Shown here: positions 28,201-35,288 of the stretch, piece by piece
Position numbering within the stretch: position 1 is the first letter of the stretch
Layout: each line of letters opens with the position of its first letter
Assembly: GCF_900129755.1 (NCBI RefSeq)
Contig: NZ_FQWT01000002.1
Span: 620,001-684,000, forward strand
DNA: 64,000 bases
From: Chryseobacterium oranimense
Lineage (GTDB): Bacteria; Bacteroidota; Bacteroidia; Flavobacteriales; Weeksellaceae
Direction of reading: 5' to 3'
Notes under the pieces: model-generated
Databases searched by the model: none
Told to the model about the DNA's origin: nothing
The model's input: the letters and a program-made list of their open reading frames with translations, nothing else
Position numbers and translations under genes: made by a program

Positions 28201-28813
28201 ACTGGCTGGCAATAGGTTCTGATTGATGGGTCCAACCAGAGTTTTTCACGACACTCTTGCCTCCCACTGCCAGATCATCATTGATTACTTTACTGACTTG
28301 TTTATAACTATCTACCCCATACAAATCATATTCTAAAGTATACTGATAGGAAGGATTTATTTTTTCATCCACAGAAATCGTAAAGATATTATCATAGATC
28401 TGATCAATCGGATGTTCTGCATTCGTTCCTATTATCCCTTCTCTGATATCGGAGATATAGTACCTTTTTTCATTGGATGCAGATACAGATGCCTTATTAC
28501 TGATGGTTTTAGTGACAGGAACAAGCATTCTGTTGGCTGAATTCTTATTCTTTCCATCAAAATTACTTTCCGGGATATTATCGGATCCTTTAGAATCTTT
28601 TTTATTTTCTTCAGTAACATTATCACCGGAAATTTCTTTATTCGTATTGTTTCTTAATGCATCGTCAATTTTCATTATGGGCACCACGCTCTCCTGCTTA
28701 CTCATATAATATGAATTAGCATGGGCATGAACCTGGGACCAGCAAGTGAAAAATATAATTGAATTAAGAAGTTTCGTATTCGTTCTTAAGACGCTTAATA
28801 AAGACCTTTTCAT
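18536..28813 (-). CDS. Giant SpvB/VCBS/Rhs-repeat protein with hydrolase-like C-terminal toxin tip
   Basis: 3425 residues. In order: a probable signal peptide (1-33, ending near VHAHA); a Ser/Asn-rich linker; a beta-sandwich region to about 410; an SpvB-type domain from about 415 (SFPIKLPAGRAGMQPSL, WMGLGWDM); VCBS/FG-GAP-like calcium loops near 824 (DIDGDNLADR), 909, 1651, 1759, 1834 and 1929 (DMNGDGYPDF); a TcB-mid-like segment with ERTFYGFRQV; YD repeats from about 2400; and an Rhs core (HPDHLGSS near 3103, FNGKELDAETGYYYYGARYY near 3144) ending NAIDPDGR at 3203. The variable tip, 3204-3425, has GYSYG with Ser3309 and GAHFD with His3398, suggesting a serine esterase or lipase-like hydrolase. 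Rhs/TcB proteins form shells around such tips. A hairpin precedes the start and a small membrane-protein gene overlaps the stop. Confidence 0.88.
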   Translation of the reverse strand: MKRSLLSVLRTNTKLLNSIIFFTCWSQVHAHANSYYMSKQESVVPIMKIDDALRNNTNKEISGDNVTEENKKDSKGSDNIPESNFDGKNKNSANRMLVPVTKTISNKASVSASNEKRYYISDIREGIIGTNAEHPIDQIYDNIFTISVDEKINPSYQYTLEYDLYGVDSYKQVSKVINDDLAVGGKSVVKNSGWTHQSEPIASQSVRQGKNMVIFTLPQLSDYSYKVRNLRIGISNKKNLENTIEAKYNAQSVSKFVGSIGSAEKLSLSSAELNIPQGALKSAELFSITALRDIDMPALTPEMVNVTSDNAGYRFLPHGDHFSAPAKVSLGYDKKKIPTGYTEQDIKTFYFNTTEKKWIALDKDSVNVQQNILVSKTTHFTDMVNGILKVPESPETGSYAPNSIKDIKAANPSEGIVSIAPPTPNSMGSVTTSFPIKLPAGRAGMQPSLGVSYSSEGGNSWMGLGWDMSIPAVTIDTRWGVPTYGDFDGDTVDDGIETEIYSLGGEQLTFEVSPGVFAMPNRNEGFNKTRQPNRQFYPRVEGAFNKIIRKGTNPKDYVWIVTSKDGTKSYFGGDETGVKYNAILKDTLGNIGHWALYKTIDTNGNYVLYTYDKSTYSGNPGNGGQELHISEIDYTLHTSQNPAKKYKVLFTTTSGREDVQINGRLGFLQIESKRLSKIEVKYGDENVRSYEFEYKNDDKTFKKSLLKTITEKDAAGAVFYTNKIEYNEAPDAANMFGAPQSWGAPDHASFPGLLSSGQLFQGYTMLSGSLGKSTGTNFGISVGAYNLSSPPTSDTSLFSFRKGTVGAHGSVTNSASENQITLIDIDGDNLADRVYQNNGVISYSKNLSTATNGVQAFGPVVNVGNLQDIGKSKNSSWGVGIDANFGGASLGFDYSNSTNTTSSYFMDFNNDGLVDFVKNGKVYFNRLVGNVPSFDPNSGLTPYPINVTATGVQPSVSLFDDQDKAEKKMMLEQNPLHDVVRVWVAPKSGTITVKNAFKLNQILCNPEEDCSKADGVAVSFQYKDNDPLVNNINAGDYSLHSFGDQVINIGKGEKLYFRVSSKYDGTMDQVTWNPEITYSTPNIPAVDSDNRDLSTYKSQEDFVNSGTSSFMVGNAGTLNLYLNKTIPLSDDAKIFLTINDVDYPQFPMTIASGSTYSNSVIGSQVNLNPNDKVSVKVYTDTQIDWSNFKLIPEFTETSTGEKTYLQVEYSMYNDRGNFITYATQSGDIGKKISVKASSLPNFNGKSGKVVISAKIKNKLLTKTVYNVVSGNVTPAFGTPYTIVSQDLNENIYLETTVSSDDRDFINNITSISGILINNGLNYIDNPNNLSVQLSGSNTVQQTGTIVISQATMLKFELGNYVAGTSATLGINTFFPNGTLSGQSGMPVYSETMLNPGTYTYTLTFSPGGAPSAFTKLYIENPGSETTITSFTNTPPHKPVLGPQTPTSASNSNEYDSRFGILYRGWGGFILNGNNLSKNTVVEAYDINNNYANGGTVAEMKVDETRLKLSNAYGTDPGTNPTINNPTVDPNGNVTIVDNDGALSKNYFLTINSNVNNTDKGRLIDVDPSIYISQNTINASRLGVHNIDSNFNNNSLSQAVGSELNAPNIQLKNQSISVGAGASAGFAGVNVSQTIFSEAKSVRNVLDYNGDGFPDDFNKTNVKITYPVGFLSGNSLNVGSQSISKASSTGLSSSYSFVHGESTRMAFIQTTGEKSKSRAFNDNLIKSSVDSKVAATKLSVSANGETSTEHSKQTFLDINGDGLPDKFNTNNFELNIGNGFAGNDSWGSDIKPEGVGNGFGLGGGISLFRGSFEFGVNFSSNTNNTTKELVDINGDGLADKVLYSGNTATVYLNLGDRMSTTPLNLNFQNVNDVHKDASISVGGNAAGTILIPIPIVAGVSGLKLNVTLGVSKGNSTSRSHTTFRDMNGDGYPDFVKSDDTDNITVQLNQIGTTNLLKKVTTPMGGSWEVDYERVGNTYDMPQSKYVLKSVITNDGFTGDNAYSPDVSKITVNYEEPYHSRRERTFYGFRQVTINQIDTKQGGASSNVIYRKTIQRFHNGNYYLKGLLSTERLFDANDKTWTIKTNDYSLKEIQNTNSNFIIKNKEDEKTYQNYACFIALFQNQSIFREGDTGWKNIITKVNTYDQWGNATDVEDSGDPDIGASEILTSKIVYTLINPSAYIIMPTSVKNTASGVTREKKAEYNTDGNLSKMTVLNQGVNYSVYDFEYDVYGNITKSTGPANVQNQRFFQQYTYDDNVKTYPVKVQDAFGYSSKTQYDFRFGVPTYTEDMNLQPMKYVYDAKARTTEITGPYELFNNIPWTIKFEYNPITDAPLNATNAQSFATTKHYDPEYTDSTINTITIADGFGGAVQVKKTGDIHNEGVKYIVGGKVEEDAFGRALKTYYPTVESISSNNTQYNPAVDTIEPTINQYDVLDRAVYTKLPGENLFSTITYGFGTDVQGRNMFETVFKDELGSVKKTYTDIKGRTTSVHEVSNTGDIKTQFTHDAIGEILQVKDVNGNITTSVYDDLGRRVSYTHPDSGVTTYKYDPASNMTSKTNAANETVEYQYDYSRLKEVKYPLYPENNVKYYYGNALDASAMDNNAVGRLWYQTDATGTQYLKYGRLGELTYQRRSVAVPGAQVYWFGTEWQYDTWNRVKTITYPDGEKLTYKYNRAGNLNNVASVKDGNSYPMINNLGYDKFEQRVYLKNGNGTETTYEYETNRRRLLKMYAQNTNANRFFMQNVYQYDVVSNVMQVHNNAPVVNGLLGGGTNYAFGYDDLYRLTSASGNWRGINTQAQEERHRYTVAMSYDNMHNIMSKTQKHEWTTGASNNNWTAMEPTSYRLNYKYENSSHPHAPTTIIDEPNLVPSSTCCNPDDPGVKFQHYKYDAKGNPTTIEQETCTYTEERTVYQWDEENRLRFVDTNPSTPEVDGAAIYTYDAGGERIIKDVLQSGILARAIAIADPSVISPPPPQYFGTTHNTAVYPNGLLTLNVSFDDNGTVLKPRYTKHYYAGSQRIVTKNGTSENIGVFDCNWLIIPFAGSTPPINPVNTSNAILQTATQATLTVMQQNNITPPPNYGQNAGYNGACVNNYAGNKELEIYWFHPDHLGSSSFITGADGEVTQNIEYFPSGETFVENHRNSNHSPYKFNGKELDAETGYYYYGARYYNPRVSLWLNVDPLAEKYPSWSPYIYCMQNPINAIDPDGRRVYFIGGAGNDSDGWNYIGRFKSIWSSLGIKDFKRVNASHGKIGDIGFVNDFRNKQSYWTNPEFSSPQKHSASDDKQYKMALKGILNDLKKNPLKDGEQLNLTGYSYGSVLQEHLAIGLADKGYKVDNLILIGSPTSEGSDLMNKLKEYQEAGKIGNIIREDIKGDLLSNPKTEGQFIRGGIQNSPLGDGDNGAHFDLARPGKKVDKKIEQLGRKLQQNGVE

Positions 28814-28835
28814 TCTTTTATGTGTATTATTTCAT

Positions 28836-28868
28836 CCGGGGCACTTCTGTTTTTATAGAAGTGCCCGG
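28836..28868. other. Stable hairpin in the leader of the SpvB/Rhs gene
   Basis: GGGCACTTCT (28839-28848) pairs with AGAAGTGCCC (28857-28866) around an eight-base loop, extended by two more pairs past a bulged G. It fills half of the 64 bases between the T9SS protein stop and the Rhs start. No T tract follows on the minus strand, so it looks more like an attenuator, RNA-stability element or partial terminator than a full stop. Confidence 0.55.
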
Positions 28869-28877
28869 ACATGGGTA

Positions 28878-30845
28878 TTAGTTTTGTACAATTAGCTTGA
28901 ATACTTTGATTTCAGATGAAGTCTTAACGATAATTAAATAAACCCCTTCTGTTGGAAGAGTATCTTTTATTTCATAATAATCCTTGCCTTTGTCTTGCAT
29001 GGTTTTTACCAACCTGCCGGATCCGTCATGTATTTTTATATCTACCGTTTCTATTTTATCTGAAATAATTCTGATGGTAAACTGCTGTCCTTTAGGTACT
29101 GGATTAGGGTAAATTACAATTCCGTTTTCACGTTTTCTTGTCACTTTTACCGTATCTTTTTTAATACAGCCATCTGATGTTGTTACCGTTACCGTGTATT
29201 CGCCCGGTTCATAAACATTAATTTCCGGAGAGTTGCTTGTAAATCCGTTATCAGAAGTCCATGAGTATACAGCATGTGGATCTGTAATCTGTGTGGATGC
29301 ATTAAACTGAGCTGCATTTCCTGAAGAAATTGCCACGTCCGGACCAAGGTCTAAATTAATAGTACTGAAATCGCTGACTGAAAAGTCATAGGCAGTCACG
29401 TTATTATCAGCATCCTTAATGACCAGGTGATAATTGCCTACTACTAAGTTCGGAAATGATACCTGTGCAGTCTGAACGGTGATATTCTGCGAAGTTCCGT
29501 TACCGGTAAGAGCCACATTAAACGGAGCTTTCCCTCCTTTAATATTCAAATTAAGCGTTCCGTTTGTAACAGTACATGTAGGTTGGGTAATCTCGTAGAT
29601 AGATAAAATCTTATTTCCCAAAGCAAAGGAGAAAACATCTGTTCCTGATAAGTCCTGATCAAAAACAACATTTTTAAAATGCACGCCCTGATCATTATCC
29701 ATATGGTCCATCGGGTAAGCTTCAATATTGGAAGAATTAAAGTTTCCCTGCCCTGTTCTATCCACCAGGAGCCAAAGTTTTTTATCCGCCGGAATTTGCT
29801 GAATAATATCTTTAATGGAGAAAACCACTTCCGTTGGAATTGTCTGCGAGTTTTCAGTAGTGAATCTTGCTTTCCATTTTCTTTTTAACAATTGATACCC
29901 GAAAGTATCATTATCCAGCTCGAGTGGCTTTTTATTATCACCCCAGATCAAAAAACTCTGATCTGCAAATTGGGCATCATTTGATCTGTTATCTGCCGCT
30001 AATTTCTTTGCTGCAATAATCAGTCTTTTGGGTTCCGATGAGCTGGTTGCCTGTTTTTGATAAAGATCTGAATATCCGTCTCTTGCAATACCCGTGATAC
30101 GGGCAGGGTAATCATTAAAATCGCTCTGACGCCAGATTTTTTTATTTTTAGAACTCAGGTATTCCGTATAAGGCATGGTAATAGCATATTTTACAGCCAG
30201 ATAGGAATTCACCCTGTTCCTTTCATTAAGGGTAAGAATCTTTCCGTAGGCAAAAAACTCAGGAAGCTTTCCCTTAAAGTTCTTCCACTGATGACTTCCT
30301 TCATCTTTCCCGATATACATTGATGAAAGCCCGGTTTTGCCTATAACTTTAGTGATTTTAGCCGAAGGATTTCCAAACTTTGAGTACAGACTGAAAGAAG
30401 CCAGCGTATCTATTGTACTGGTATTAATGAAATTAACCTGATCATTATTATACCTGAAAATATTCTTGGTACTGTAAAACAGCTCTTTCTCATCTGTATT
30501 ATCCGTTGTAAACAAAGCAGATTCCTGTGTTGGATTATTGTTCTGATAAGCCGTGAAGAAAGTCAGTTTATCCATTGTTTCTATCACAAAAGGAAACTTC
30601 AAAAAATCATCTGTTCCATCAAAATTTAAACATTCATTATAATTAAGTAATGAATAGGCCGGTTTATTGGCTCCTGTTAAAGCCTGTATTTGATGCTGAT
30701 TGCCGCTGTAATCCTGATACATCAGAGAGGGAGTCTGAAGTGAGTTGGTTTTATACCAGACACTTGTACCCCTTACTCCTCCGGGAGACTGGGCATTCGA
30801 AATACAGACAAGTAAAACGCTGAGAACCGTAAGTATTTTTTTCAT
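28878..30845 (-). CDS. T9SS-sorted surface protein with LamG-like and PKD-like regions
   Basis: 655 residues. Signal peptide 1-19 (MKKILTVLSVLLVCISNAQ). The N-terminal part has a concanavalin/LamG-like pattern (NECLNFDGTDDFLKFP, then KLTFFTAYQ and FAYGKILTLNERNRVNSYLA), as in Bacteroidota proteins that sit near SpvB/Rhs genes. A middle beta-sandwich region with PKD-like YSWTSDNGF and SDGCIKKDTVKV follows. The last 75 residues are a type A T9SS sorting domain (IYPNPVPKGQQFTI, then GSGRLVKTM, ending VFKLIVQN). It should be exported across the outer membrane and anchored at the surface. It starts 11 bases after the subtilase gene stop. The binding target is unknown. Confidence 0.8.
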   Translation of the reverse strand: MKKILTVLSVLLVCISNAQSPGGVRGTSVWYKTNSLQTPSLMYQDYSGNQHQIQALTGANKPAYSLLNYNECLNFDGTDDFLKFPFVIETMDKLTFFTAYQNNNPTQESALFTTDNTDEKELFYSTKNIFRYNNDQVNFINTSTIDTLASFSLYSKFGNPSAKITKVIGKTGLSSMYIGKDEGSHQWKNFKGKLPEFFAYGKILTLNERNRVNSYLAVKYAITMPYTEYLSSKNKKIWRQSDFNDYPARITGIARDGYSDLYQKQATSSSEPKRLIIAAKKLAADNRSNDAQFADQSFLIWGDNKKPLELDNDTFGYQLLKRKWKARFTTENSQTIPTEVVFSIKDIIQQIPADKKLWLLVDRTGQGNFNSSNIEAYPMDHMDNDQGVHFKNVVFDQDLSGTDVFSFALGNKILSIYEITQPTCTVTNGTLNLNIKGGKAPFNVALTGNGTSQNITVQTAQVSFPNLVVGNYHLVIKDADNNVTAYDFSVSDFSTINLDLGPDVAISSGNAAQFNASTQITDPHAVYSWTSDNGFTSNSPEINVYEPGEYTVTVTTSDGCIKKDTVKVTRKRENGIVIYPNPVPKGQQFTIRIISDKIETVDIKIHDGSGRLVKTMQDKGKDYYEIKDTLPTEGVYLIIVKTSSEIKVFKLIVQN

Positions 30846-30856
30846 GTAAAGCGTTT

Positions 30857-33097
30857 TTATTTTATTATCAGTTTTTTTGTTTCCTTATATTCGGCAGTTT
30901 CTATAGAAACCATATAGATCCCCTGAGAAAAAGATCTTGTATCTATTGTCTTTATGAATTCTCCTTTTGGAAATTTCGTTGAACTCTGATCCGTTGATAC
31001 CAGCTTACCTGAAGCATCATATACTGAAATTTTGATTGCAGATTCACTTTGTAAGAAAAATCTGATATTTACTTCTTCTTTTGCCGGATTTGGGAACAGG
31101 GTAAAATGCTCAGGCGCCACACCACTGGTGGTTGTGGAAAGAGTTCCTGCATCAACTCTTTGCTGCGCCACATATCTTAAAGCAGAAATAATATCAAAAC
31201 ATGGTGTTATAAAAGCAGTAAACCCGGATCCCTGCTCAACCTGGAATCCTGGCAGCAAAAGGATATCCCTGGATGCGATATATTCAACACCCTGAACCGG
31301 AGCAATGATTTTATTGCTTGCAACAATCTGTTTAGCCAATATTGTTTGGGTTGTTGTAATGTCATCTGTAGGGCTTACCAGGGTTTTCAGATCTTCTTTA
31401 TAACAGAAATCCACGTTCGAAACGACGATTGAAAATGTCTGGTTTCCGCTTGGTAATAAAGGAGTTGTATTTGTTTTTGGAGAAACAATGATTTTGTAGG
31501 TTACTTTCTGAGGGTTTTTAATATCAACCCTTTCTATGGTGTCTACATCGTTTGTCGATGTATTCGTTGCAGCGCCTGTAAGGTTACTCATTCCACCTAA
31601 TTTCCACGGATAGTAGGTGCTTTCCGTTCCGTCAGGGTTTATTTTTACAATTTTTAAATCCAAATCATTGATTACATTCGGACTGCTGAGATCTACTACA
31701 TTACTCACTGTATTACCCTGAGGATCTGTCCATGAAATTGTTGCGGATAATGGCTGGGTAGTTTCGTAAGGAACTACATACAGAGTATACTTGTTTCCCT
31801 GGTTTAAAGTAACTTCTTTTATTAATGTTGACTTTTTCTCATTATTAATAATTCCCTCAATGTTATTATAAATGGCTTCTGATGCTCTTTTTGCATCTGC
31901 CAGCCCCCAGCCGTATATATAATCCGGACCTTCTGTTCCTTTATCGTTTGCAGTATGGGCCAGCAATGCTCTTACTGTAGAGGAAAGCATATACTTTTGT
32001 GACGGGTTCACGGATTTATAGTATTGCTGAAGCAGTGTAATGATGCCGGAAACAACAGCCGCCGCCGAAGAGGTTCCCCTGTAGGTACCGTATGCTGCGT
32101 CATATGTTTCAATGGATGAATAGATATTTTCTCCGGGAGCACAGATATCAGGCTTTATCCTTCCGTCATCCGTCGGTCCGTAACTGCTGAATGCTGAAAT
32201 GTCAAACGCTTCATCAGAACTCATATTAATATTCTTCTTTGCTGAAGCTACAACCAGAACGTTTTTGGCAACTCCTGCTCCTTCGAGTAAATCGTATCCA
32301 TTTTTAGCGGAAACCTGAGGGACAATACCGGGATCTATTTCCCTTGCATTTCCCGCAGCTTTTACAATTTGCAGATAAGGCTTCAAATACATCAGATTAT
32401 CCCAGGACTGGGCTGTAAGATTATATTTTCCGAACTGATAGGTCTGAAGGTACATAGGATCAAAACCATAGCTGTTATTGGCAACCAATATTCCTGTTGT
32501 TCCGTTATAAGCTTCAGAGAGCATTTCCTGAACGTCATTTACCCAGTCATAGGCATTGATTTTTGCCTCGTAAGCAATTCCCCTGGCTTCGGCCTCCCCG
32601 TTATTTCCTGCTAATGTCCCTGCTATATTCGTACTATGCCTGGAAATCGTTTGATTTTGTGAGCTATCATAAGTATTGATTTTTCCGGTTAATAACTGAT
32701 GGGTTATTCTTGGCTTGGAATAATCCCACTGCCCAATAACCATATTGTTCCCAGTTATATTAAGTCCGATTCCACCACCCGGATATAGATTGTCAGCTTT
32801 TGTCATTTTTGCTGCTCCGGCATTAAGAGTGGTATAATACATTGGTCTTCCGTTTTCGTCAGCTCCTATAAGCTGTTTTTCATTCCCTTTTTCAGAAATG
32901 AATTCTTTATGACCCAAGCCTTTAAGCCTTTGAATTTCACTTTTTTGCTTTTGCGTGTAATCCTGTATTTTTTTCTGAAAAGTCTGGACTTCACGTTCCT
33001 GCGGATCTGTTTTTAATCCATCTTTGGTTTGTCCGTAGGATGAAAAAAAGAACATCACAGCAATCCCTAATATAGATTTATGGTAGATTTTCTGCAT
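30857..33097 (-). CDS. T9SS-sorted subtilisin-like (S8) serine peptidase
   Basis: 746 residues. A signal peptide (to about 22) and a charged, coiled pro-region (about 25-75) come first. The peptidase domain carries the triad Asp125 (GQWDYS), His154 (SRHSTNIAG) and Ser343 (RGTSSAAAV); Asn250 in KAAGN is the likely oxyanion residue. A beta-sandwich follows, then a T9SS type A sorting domain (LFPNPAKEEVNIRF, ending ETKKLIIK). It is predicted to act at the cell surface or outside the cell. It lies directly upstream of the LamG-like protein and the SpvB/Rhs gene. Processing of surface partners is possible, but nutrient proteolysis is equally possible. Confidence 0.9.
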   Translation of the reverse strand: MQKIYHKSILGIAVMFFFSSYGQTKDGLKTDPQEREVQTFQKKIQDYTQKQKSEIQRLKGLGHKEFISEKGNEKQLIGADENGRPMYYTTLNAGAAKMTKADNLYPGGGIGLNITGNNMVIGQWDYSKPRITHQLLTGKINTYDSSQNQTISRHSTNIAGTLAGNNGEAEARGIAYEAKINAYDWVNDVQEMLSEAYNGTTGILVANNSYGFDPMYLQTYQFGKYNLTAQSWDNLMYLKPYLQIVKAAGNAREIDPGIVPQVSAKNGYDLLEGAGVAKNVLVVASAKKNINMSSDEAFDISAFSSYGPTDDGRIKPDICAPGENIYSSIETYDAAYGTYRGTSSAAAVVSGIITLLQQYYKSVNPSQKYMLSSTVRALLAHTANDKGTEGPDYIYGWGLADAKRASEAIYNNIEGIINNEKKSTLIKEVTLNQGNKYTLYVVPYETTQPLSATISWTDPQGNTVSNVVDLSSPNVINDLDLKIVKINPDGTESTYYPWKLGGMSNLTGAATNTSTNDVDTIERVDIKNPQKVTYKIIVSPKTNTTPLLPSGNQTFSIVVSNVDFCYKEDLKTLVSPTDDITTTQTILAKQIVASNKIIAPVQGVEYIASRDILLLPGFQVEQGSGFTAFITPCFDIISALRYVAQQRVDAGTLSTTTSGVAPEHFTLFPNPAKEEVNIRFFLQSESAIKISVYDASGKLVSTDQSSTKFPKGEFIKTIDTRSFSQGIYMVSIETAEYKETKKLIIK

Positions 33098-33212
33098 GTG
33101 AAAAAGTTTAATGTTGTGTATTTTATAAAAGATAGGATACGGCCTTAACCTTTATTATTCAATTAAAGGTTGTTACAGTAAGAGGTAAGAAAGGATGATC
33201 CTTTTTCCAATT

Positions 33213-34037
33213 CTACTTGCTCAGTGATTCTACTGTTTTTTTAAGCTCCTTGTTTTCGTCCCTTAATTGTTTTACGTCTTTATTAAGCTGGATAACATAT
33301 AAAGTTAATTCTTCTATTTTTTCAAGAAGTTTAGCATCCATTTCCCCTAAATTGATTCCGTTTTCTTTTACTTCTTTAGCAGAAGGGATATTCGGTAAAT
33401 GTCCTTTTTCATCAATATGCTTTTCAACCGATTCTAAACTGTTAAGTTTATAATCTTTTTTGAATACATAATCTGCCCAGCCATTTGCAGAGGCAACATC
33501 TACTTTTACTTTTTCAGTTCTTATTCCATCCTTTACTATTAATCTATAGTCATTACAATCACTACATGCTGAAATTGACGTAACATAACCCATAAAGATT
33601 TTTCCACTTGCTCTAACCGTAAATACTGGTTTTGCCCAATCTCCTTGAAAAAGGGGGGCGGAAAGAGTAAGCAATCCTACATCATTAGGTTGGTAATTGT
33701 TATACCTAAGCCACATTAAATCCAAACCTCCGTTGATGTTTTGCGCACTATTAAAAAAATGATAACTATCTCTAGTTGTTGTATCTGTTGTGAACTCCGT
33801 ATTACCGAAAAAGTTGAGTGCTCGATTTACGTTAGGGGCAATTCCTATTCCAATATTACCGGATGAGTTTATTCGTATTCTTTCGAGATTATTAGTTTTA
33901 ATTACAAAATCATTTGGATCTGTTGTTCCTATAAAATCAGCAGCACCGTTTGTTCCTGAATTTCCGGTTAAATTCCAAGATTGAGAAAAGTAAAAATTCG
34001 AGAAGGAAACTAAAGCAAATAATAGAATTTTTTTCAT
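33213..34037 (-). CDS. Secreted fibre-like protein with C-terminal coiled coil (paralogue 1)
   Basis: 274 residues. Signal peptide MKKILLFALVSFSNFYFSQS. The N-terminal half has tail-fibre-like beta repeats (RIRINSSGNIGIGIAPN, VRASGKIFMGY). A CSDCNDYRL motif follows, then a conserved module: DVASANGWADYVFKKDYKLN, LNSLESVEKHIDEKGHLPNI and NGINLGEMDAKLLEKIEELT. It ends in a heptad coiled coil (LNKDVKQLRDENKELKKTV). The module and coil are nearly identical to those of the next gene. Such proteins probably trimerise. No T9SS domain is present. It lies immediately upstream of the subtilase gene, separated by 115 bases. Confidence 0.7.
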   Translation of the reverse strand: MKKILLFALVSFSNFYFSQSWNLTGNSGTNGAADFIGTTDPNDFVIKTNNLERIRINSSGNIGIGIAPNVNRALNFFGNTEFTTDTTTRDSYHFFNSAQNINGGLDLMWLRYNNYQPNDVGLLTLSAPLFQGDWAKPVFTVRASGKIFMGYVTSISACSDCNDYRLIVKDGIRTEKVKVDVASANGWADYVFKKDYKLNSLESVEKHIDEKGHLPNIPSAKEVKENGINLGEMDAKLLEKIEELTLYVIQLNKDVKQLRDENKELKKTVESLSK

Positions 34038-34105
34038 AAGATATTTTCTGTTTTTATTATGTTAGCTCTTAGAGCCACATATGATTATTAATTTTTTATG
34101 ATAAC

Positions 34106-35155
34106 TTATTGATTAAGAGCACCATTATTTCTGAGTTTTTTATTCTCTTCCTCCAGCTTTTTAAAATCCTTGTTAAGCTTAATAACATATAATGTGAGCT
34201 CTTCTATTTTTTCAAGAAGCTTGGCATTCATTTCACCCAGATTAATTCCGTTTTCCACGACGTCTTTAGCAGAAGGAATGTTCGGTAAATGCCCTTTTTC
34301 TTCAATATGCTTTTCAACATATTCCAGACTGTTGAGTTTATAATCCTTTTTGAAGACATAATCTGCCCAGCCGTTTGCAGAGGCTATATCTACCTTTATT
34401 TTTTCAGTTCTTATCCCGTTCTTTACAAATAGCCTGTAGTCATTACAATCTGAACAAGAAATATTACTGGAAGTCCCTAAAAAAAGTTTGCCATTTGCTT
34501 TAAGTGAAAACATCAGTTCATAAGCACTGGAAGTTGGCCAGCCTGCAACATCCAAAACTCCGGGATTATTAGGCTGATACTGACCATATCTTAAAAAAAC
34601 AAGGGATGAACCGCTACCAATATTCGAACCCGTGTTCCCAACATAAAAAGTATCGCTGTCTATATCGGTAATAACCTGGGTTCTCCCATTTACTTTAAAG
34701 GCTATATCAGGGTGAGGGTCTGTTTTAATTCCCACATTCCCTCCTACAAACATTTGTCCGTCATGCCTTAATGAGAACGTTAAATCTTCAGTACCTGTTC
34801 CGAATACAATATTTTTCATAAAATACCTATCCGAATTTCTTAAATGGTTTGTTCTGAGTTCAAAATTATTTGATCCTACCGGTCCGCTTTCATACACGGT
34901 CAGTTTTGATGAAGGATCAGTTGTCCCTACACCTACATTACCATTATTCAAAAGCTGAATCCCTACCCCTGCAGATGTTTGAAGCTTAATACCTCCATAC
35001 CAGTTAATATCTAATCCATCTGAGCTGGTTACAGGATAATGTCCTAAATAATAATGCGCTGGATCTGAGTTGCTATACAGTTTGTCAAAAGCAATGTTCT
35101 GGGAAAAAAGGGAGCCAAAGATGACTAAGCCCAAAATTGATAAAGATTTTCTCAT
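34106..35155 (-). CDS. Secreted fibre-like protein with C-terminal coiled coil (paralogue 2)
   Basis: 349 residues, the first gene of the minus-strand surface-protein series. It has a signal peptide, then more fibre-like repeats than its neighbour (GIQLLNNGNVGVGTTDPSSK, LRHDGQMFVGGNVGIKTDP, LKANGKLFLGTSS). The shared CSDCNDYRLFVKNGIRTEK, the NGWADYVFKKDYKLN module and the coiled coil follow. Sequence shared with paralogue 1 covers roughly the last 110 residues. The NVGIGTTxP style is shared with phage-like tail fibres and S74-type autochaperone proteins, but no S74 catalytic motif is evident. It is divergent from the TPR/AraC regulator gene. Confidence 0.7.
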   Translation of the reverse strand: MRKSLSILGLVIFGSLFSQNIAFDKLYSNSDPAHYYLGHYPVTSSDGLDINWYGGIKLQTSAGVGIQLLNNGNVGVGTTDPSSKLTVYESGPVGSNNFELRTNHLRNSDRYFMKNIVFGTGTEDLTFSLRHDGQMFVGGNVGIKTDPHPDIAFKVNGRTQVITDIDSDTFYVGNTGSNIGSGSSLVFLRYGQYQPNNPGVLDVAGWPTSSAYELMFSLKANGKLFLGTSSNISCSDCNDYRLFVKNGIRTEKIKVDIASANGWADYVFKKDYKLNSLEYVEKHIEEKGHLPNIPSAKDVVENGINLGEMNAKLLEKIEELTLYVIKLNKDFKKLEEENKKLRNNGALNQ

Positions 35156-35288
35156 AAAGCTTTATTTAAGTTATAGATGGTTATAAACTATTATTTATTT
35201 AAATTTTTCACTTTGTTTAGAATTTTTAAATAATATATCTGAGTAAAACTATTCAAACTTTAAATTCTATAAAACGGGATATACATTG

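Noticed and set aside
18301..28813. Phage or T6SS cluster around the Rhs gene
   Set aside because: No VgrG, PAAR, sheath, baseplate, integrase or terminase gene is present. The neighbours are T9SS-type surface proteins.
33180..33210. AAAGGATGATCCTTT hairpin after the fibre gene region
   Set aside because: The loop of one base is sterically impossible as drawn and no T tract follows on the relevant strand, so it is not called a terminator.
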